Shown: positions 13,302 to 16,635 of the stretch, one piece after another
How the letters are laid out: the number at the start of each line of letters is the position of its first letter
Numbering within the stretch: position 1 is the stretch's first letter
Assembly (NCBI GenBank): GCA_947631525.1
Contig: CANRLQ010000011.1
Span: 1-16,635, forward strand
DNA: 16,635 nt
Direction of reading: 5' to 3'
Origin: an uncultured Bacilli bacterium
Lineage (GTDB): Bacteria > Bacillota_I > Bacilli_A > RF39 > UBA660
The notes under the pieces: generated by a model
Told to the model about the DNA's origin: nothing
Databases searched by the model: none
Seen by the model: only the letters and a program-made list of their open reading frames with translations
Translations under genes and position numbers: made by a program

Positions 13302-14663
13302 ATGTATACCGAAACAAGAAACAATTTTTCAATTAGGGATGTTATTTTACAATTCCTATTCGTAGCTTTATTTATATTTATATTAATATGGCTATTTCCA
13401 ATGAAGAGTGATATGAAGAAAGCAATGAATTCAATCAATTCTTCAAATTCTAACAACACAGATTTATCATTATTTTACGACAGAGTATTTAACGAAAATG
13501 TTATAGCAATGAAAGATGCAGCAAAGAGTTATTACACAACATCTAGATTACCACAAAAAGTTGGTGATTCTGTTAAAATGACTTTAGGTGAAATGCTTGA
13601 TAAAAAAATTATTTTACCTTTTGTTGATAAAAATGGAGATCAATGTAGTTTAACTGAATCATATGTACAAATTACTAAAAAAGATGATGAATTTGTCATG
13701 AAAGTTAACTTAAAATGTGGTGATGAAGAAAATTACTTATTAGTTTATATGGGATGTTATGATTATTGTTCACAAACAATTTGTGAAAAAAATAAATCAG
13801 ATATTAAAAACCCAGTTATTCATTCAGCTAAGTCTCAAACTAAAAAAGTAGTTAAAAAGAAAACAGTTGTTAAGAAAGTTGTTAAAAAGAAAGACGAACC
13901 TAAAAAAGACAAACCAAAAGATGAACCAAAAGATGAGCCAAAAGATGAGCCAAAAGATGAGCCAAAAGATGAGCCAGTTTATGAAACAGAATATGAATAC
14001 AAGAAAACAGTTGACGGTTCATCATATTATACAGATTGGTCAGAATGGTCAACAACTGCAGTTACTCCATCAAAAGATGTAGAAGTTAGATATCAAACAA
14101 GAAAAGTTAAAAAATTAGTTGCATATAAGAAAACAACTTCAGATGATTTAAGTAAACCAATTACTGAATTAAAAGATGTATTAGTTGGTTCTACTACAGT
14201 AACATCATGTTCTAAATATAATGTTACATCAACTGTAACAGGTTATACTAAAAAATACTTAGGTACATTTAAATATACAGTAGCACCAAAAGAAACTGAA
14301 GCTTACACATATGTTAAGTTAGGTGATTATAGTTACTACTGTGAAGGTAATTGTACGGCTGGTACAGTAATGCTTTATGAAAAATATCAAAAAATTCCTG
14401 TAACATCAACTTCATATAGTTGTGCTAAATATGAAACTGAAAAAACAGTTTATACAGCAAAACAAAGAGTTGTTGTTGGTTACGAGAAAAAAGTAACACA
14501 AGAACCAGTTTATGATACATATAATAGAACTTATTATAGTTATAGAACTAAGAAAACAACTCCAGGTAGTGTAGACATAAAATGGAGTAAATATAATGAT
14601 ACAACATTATTAAATAAAGGTTATGTTTATACTGGAAACAAAAGAACAAACAGAATAAAATAA
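13302..14663 (+). CDS. Membrane-anchored repeat-containing surface protein
   Basis: A 453-residue protein of unrecognised family. A single membrane helix near the N-terminus (about 13-32) after Arg12, with no cleavage site, predicts a type II anchor with the bulk outside the cell. Residues 60-150 form a compact domain (AAKSYYTTSRLPQ, LGEMLDKKIILPF, QCSLTESYVQI, VNLKCGDE) that recalls pilin-like head domains, a weak inference. Residues 180-200 are Lys/Val-rich. A KDEP repeat (206-225) acts as a charged stalk. The distal part has DWSEWS (245-250), two S-C-x-KY motifs (302-306 and 373-377), many Thr/Tyr and a WSKYNDTTLL segment near the end. Nine cysteines are present, unusual for an exported Bacillota protein, and may form disulfides. 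Start: ATG at 13302 after a very strong ribosome binding site. The lipoprotein gene follows 38 bases later, likely in one operon. Confidence 0.85.
   Translation: MYTETRNNFSIRDVILQFLFVALFIFILIWLFPMKSDMKKAMNSINSSNSNNTDLSLFYDRVFNENVIAMKDAAKSYYTTSRLPQKVGDSVKMTLGEMLDKKIILPFVDKNGDQCSLTESYVQITKKDDEFVMKVNLKCGDEENYLLVYMGCYDYCSQTICEKNKSDIKNPVIHSAKSQTKKVVKKKTVVKKVVKKKDEPKKDKPKDEPKDEPKDEPKDEPKDEPVYETEYEYKKTVDGSSYYTDWSEWSTTAVTPSKDVEVRYQTRKVKKLVAYKKTTSDDLSKPITELKDVLVGSTTVTSCSKYNVTSTVTGYTKKYLGTFKYTVAPKETEAYTYVKLGDYSYYCEGNCTAGTVMLYEKYQKIPVTSTSYSCAKYETEKTVYTAKQRVVVGYEKKVTQEPVYDTYNRTYYSYRTKKTTPGSVDIKWSKYNDTTLLNKGYVYTGNKRTNRIK
13917..13976 (+). repeat. 12-bp tandem repeat coding for KDEP, five copies
   Basis: Five units of AAAGATGAGCCA or a one-base variant follow one another, coding for (Lys-Asp-Glu-Pro)5. 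Degenerate units precede them (KKDEPKKDKP). The near-identity of the units points to recent expansion by slippage, and copy number may vary between strains. Confidence 0.85.
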
Positions 14664-14701
14664 TAATTATTAAAATCCACATGTGAAAAGGGGAATGAGT
14701 T

Positions 14702-16399
14702 ATGAAAATAAATGTAAAATATATATCAAAAAGATTTGCAGCATTAGCTCTAGCAGGGACATTAGCCCTTGCTAGTGGCGGATGCGGTAAGTCTAAAAAA
14801 CAATCAGAAGATGTGACTACTACTGAAAATATTACAACTGAGGCAACTGCAACTGTTGATGCTAATCAAGAGTATTATGAAGAAGTAATCAATCTAGAAA
14901 AAGATATCGTATCATTTGGAGAACAAAGTTTACCAAATGGTTTCATAACATTAGATGAATCTAATAAATTAGAAATGGCTGAATTATTTACTAATGCATA
15001 TATTCAAATGAATAATTCAACAATTAGTAAAAAAGCAATTGCTGTATTAGATCAAGATTTAGATTTAGTACCAACTGAAATTACTAGAGACTTTATGGAA
15101 TTTTGTACTGATATTGCTAGATATTATCAAATTGCAACACCAGAAACAAATTTGGCATTTGAAAACTTAATAAAAGATACTAATGATTTAGAATTTATAA
15201 CAAATTTAGCAAATACAATAGCTGAAATGAATGTTGCTGAAACATCAGATGCTAGACAACAAAAAATTAATGAAATAATTGAAATTAAAAAAAGTTTACT
15301 TACAAATCCAAATATTGCTGTAGATTATAATAGTGAAACATTATATTTAGCTACAAAATTAGTTGTATACTCAGATGCTATGGCAAAAGCATATGGATCA
15401 GAAATTATAACATCTTCAGAAGAAGAAATTCAATTATATTCAAGTTTTTATAATCAATATTGTGATGTAGCTGTTACTTCAGGATATATTGAAGGTGCAG
15501 ATATAGATAAAGGTCAAATAGCTTCTCAATCAAGTTTTGAAAGCAAATATTTAAGTACATCTGATAAAATTATGACTAGTATTATTGACAAGGTTTCTGA
15601 ATTTAGAGATCAAGATTACGATGATCAATATTCATATGAAGAAGTTACTAAATATATTGCAGAAAAGTTAGTTGGTTTATATGTAGCACCAGAACAAACT
15701 AATATCGAACGTGAAAATGCAGCAAGAAGAGCAACATCAGATGCAATAGATAAAAAGAATATAGGAAAAAGTACAACTAAAGTAGTTGATGAAAAAGATG
15801 TTCCAAAAGATAAAAGAATACCAACTACTGAAGAAAGTAAAGATGAAAATAATAATACAACTACAGAAACTTACAATAAAGCAAGAGCAGCAGGTATAAC
15901 AGATGGTTCAGATGATGCATGGAGAACTCATACAGCATCTGGAAAGATTCCTTCTAAGAAATCTTTAGGAGCAGAACCATCAAAAACTAGTAATGATTAC
16001 AATGCTATTTATAATTATTTCTATGCTGTAGGATGGAATAATTATGTTAATTCAGCTGTAAATTCAAAACAAGACCCAACTACTGAATATGTTCCAGTAG
16101 AAAATGGAGAAGAAGTAGAAGAAAAAACAACTGAAAATAAACATAATAATAACAATAGTAATGATTCAACTGAAAAAACAACACAACAAGCAACAACACA
16201 ACAAACTACAACACAAGAAACAACAACAGAAGTTGAATATATTCCAGTAGAAGATGGAGAAGAAACAGAAGAAGTAATTGACGAAGGTATGTTAACTTCA
16301 TCATTAAAAAATTATAGAGATAAACTTTTAGCAGCTTACATAAATTCATATATGAATTCATTCTATGAAGAAGAAAATGAAAATGTAAAAACTGTTTAA
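14702..16399 (+). CDS. Thr-rich secreted lipoprotein, unknown function
   Basis: A 565-residue predicted lipoprotein. It has a basic N-terminus (KINVKYISKR), a hydrophobic stretch (FAALALAGTLALA) and Cys28 in ASGGC. The residue three before Cys is Ser, not the usual Leu/Ala/Val, so the lipobox is imperfect but plausible. A Thr/Glu linker follows the Cys (about 38-53). Residues about 56-330 are a helical domain with no Cys that I cannot assign. The C-terminal third is low complexity: basic and Asn-rich at 335-380, then Thr/Gln-rich (TTQQATTQQTTTQETTTE, about 490-510) between two copies of an EY(V/I)PVE repeat. The end returns to a helical segment (SLKNYRDKLLAAYINSY). Start: ATG after AAAGGGG (14687-14693). 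It is probably co-transcribed with the surface protein, and a terminator overlaps its stop. Confidence 0.85.
   Translation: MKINVKYISKRFAALALAGTLALASGGCGKSKKQSEDVTTTENITTEATATVDANQEYYEEVINLEKDIVSFGEQSLPNGFITLDESNKLEMAELFTNAYIQMNNSTISKKAIAVLDQDLDLVPTEITRDFMEFCTDIARYYQIATPETNLAFENLIKDTNDLEFITNLANTIAEMNVAETSDARQQKINEIIEIKKSLLTNPNIAVDYNSETLYLATKLVVYSDAMAKAYGSEIITSSEEEIQLYSSFYNQYCDVAVTSGYIEGADIDKGQIASQSSFESKYLSTSDKIMTSIIDKVSEFRDQDYDDQYSYEEVTKYIAEKLVGLYVAPEQTNIERENAARRATSDAIDKKNIGKSTTKVVDEKDVPKDKRIPTTEESKDENNNTTTETYNKARAAGITDGSDDAWRTHTASGKIPSKKSLGAEPSKTSNDYNAIYNYFYAVGWNNYVNSAVNSKQDPTTEYVPVENGEEVEEKTTENKHNNNNSNDSTEKTTQQATTQQTTTQETTTEVEYIPVEDGEETEEVIDEGMLTSSLKNYRDKLLAAYINSYMNSFYEEENENVKTV
16085..16273 (+). 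repeat. Direct repeat, EY(V/I)PVE unit, two copies 150 bp apart
   Basis: Bases 16085-16123 and 16235-16273 agree at 35 of 39 positions and code for EYVPVENGEEVEE and EYIPVEDGEETEE (residues 462-474 and 512-524). They bracket the Asn/Thr/Gln-rich part of the lipoprotein. Confidence 0.8.
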
Positions 16400-16422
16400 C
16401 GAATGATATACTCATTCGTTTT
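16398..16422 (+). terminator. Terminator overlapping the lipoprotein stop codon
   Basis: A perfect 9-bp stem, AACGAATGA (16398-16406) with TCATTCGTT (16412-16420), has a 5-base loop and ends in TTTT. The TAA stop (16397-16399) enters the stem. The U-tract is short, so efficiency is uncertain. Confidence 0.6.
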
Positions 16423-16425
16423 ATA

Positions 16426-16453
16426 TTGACATTTTATATAAATTTGTGATAAT
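16426..16453 (+). promoter_or_regulatory. Promoter of the last gene
   Basis: TTGACA (16426-16431) with GATAAT (16448-16453) at 16-base spacing, and TGT just before the -10 as an extended element. TAATAT (16450-16455) at 18 bases is an alternative -10. Confidence 0.6.
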
Positions 16454-16454
16454 A

Positions 16455-16482
16455 TTTATTATAGTTGATACTCTATAATAAA
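16455..16482 (+). promoter_or_regulatory. Perfect dyad over the expected transcription start of the last gene
   Basis: TTTATTATAG (16455-16464) and CTATAATAAA (16473-16482) are perfect inverted repeats around an 8-base centre. They run from the -10 box to the first base of the ribosome binding site (AGGGGG, 16482-16487). This could be an operator, or a 5' hairpin if transcription starts early. Confidence 0.45.
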
Positions 16483-16497
16483 GGGGGCCTACTAATT

Positions 16498-16635
16498 ATG
16501 AAAGAAACATATTTATTTGATTACGTAAATGAAAATGAATTTCATAAACTTGAAAGATCATTAAAAAAATATAATATGTTAGCATATAAAAAGTTGTATT
16601 TTGATTTTTATCCAAAATTAAAAGAAGGTAATTTT
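16498..16635 (+). CDS. Unknown protein, 3' end outside window
   Basis: The first 46 residues of a protein that is open to the end of the window. It starts METYLFDY-like (M-K-E-T-Y-L-F-D-Y) and continues with NENEFHKLERSLKKYNMLAY and LYFDFYPKLKEGNF. It has no signal peptide and is rich in Lys, Tyr, Glu and Phe, so it is probably cytoplasmic. I do not recognise it. The start is ATG at 16498 with AGGGGG eleven bases upstream, a rather wide spacing. It has its own promoter and a dyad in front, separated from the lipoprotein operon by a terminator. Confidence 0.7.
   Translation, partial: MKETYLFDYVNENEFHKLERSLKKYNMLAYKKLYFDFYPKLKEGNF

Noticed and set aside
13118..13459. Minus-strand 113-residue ORF
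   Set aside because: It lies across two consensus promoters and the start of the surface-protein gene on the other strand and looks like random AT-rich coding.
13917..13976. CRISPR-like array
   Set aside because: Units are 12 bp, without spacers, and in frame within a coding gene.
13867..14082. Plus-strand ORF with a KMSQ repeat
   Set aside because: It is a frame-shifted reading of the KDEP tandem repeat inside the surface-protein gene.

Overview
The window comes from a very AT-rich, low-GC Gram-positive bacterium (Bacillota). Support for this includes strong AGGAGG-type ribosome binding sites, TTGACA/TATAAT-like promoters, a SigE/SigK-like sigma factor, a Firmicutes-type XerC, a DUF1540 protein and pyruvate phosphate dikinase. 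The coding style suggests an uncultured or gut-type member of Bacilli/Erysipelotrichia or relatives, but that placement is inference. TGA acts as a stop and Trp is TGG, so the standard bacterial code fits and a mycoplasma code does not. No tRNA, rRNA, CRISPR array, transposase or phage gene was seen.

Positions 1-1837 hold two overlapping genes for acidic, long coiled-coil proteins that look like paralogues. The first runs in from outside the window and carries a 39-residue tandem repeat. A convergent 56-residue Cys-rich DUF1540-type gene (1871-2041, minus strand) follows, sharing a bidirectional terminator with them.

Positions 2129-5037 are a tight three-gene operon: a DUF2229 protein, an HgdB-like protein and a BcrA/D-type ATPase activator. 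Together they form a split version of the ATP-driven low-potential electron transfer system of 2-hydroxyacyl-CoA dehydratases and double-cubane proteins. The substrate is unknown. This is the most interesting metabolic system in the window.

Positions 5041-9669 are a chromosome-maintenance and regulation block: topA, an unrecognised 275-residue protein, xerC and a short sporulation-type sigma factor. Terminator hairpins and new promoters separate most of these genes. Positions 9755-12618 are a monocistronic ppdK with an excellent promoter and its own terminator. A 413-base gap without a gene precedes a stand-alone Smr-domain gene (12862-13128).

Positions 13125-16422 are an envelope unit behind strong promoters: a membrane-anchored, Lys/Pro/Glu-repeat, Cys-containing surface protein and a Thr-rich lipoprotein. 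A last gene starts at 16498, behind its own promoter and a dyad, and runs off the window. A recurring trait is that terminator hairpins overlap the stop codon of the preceding gene.
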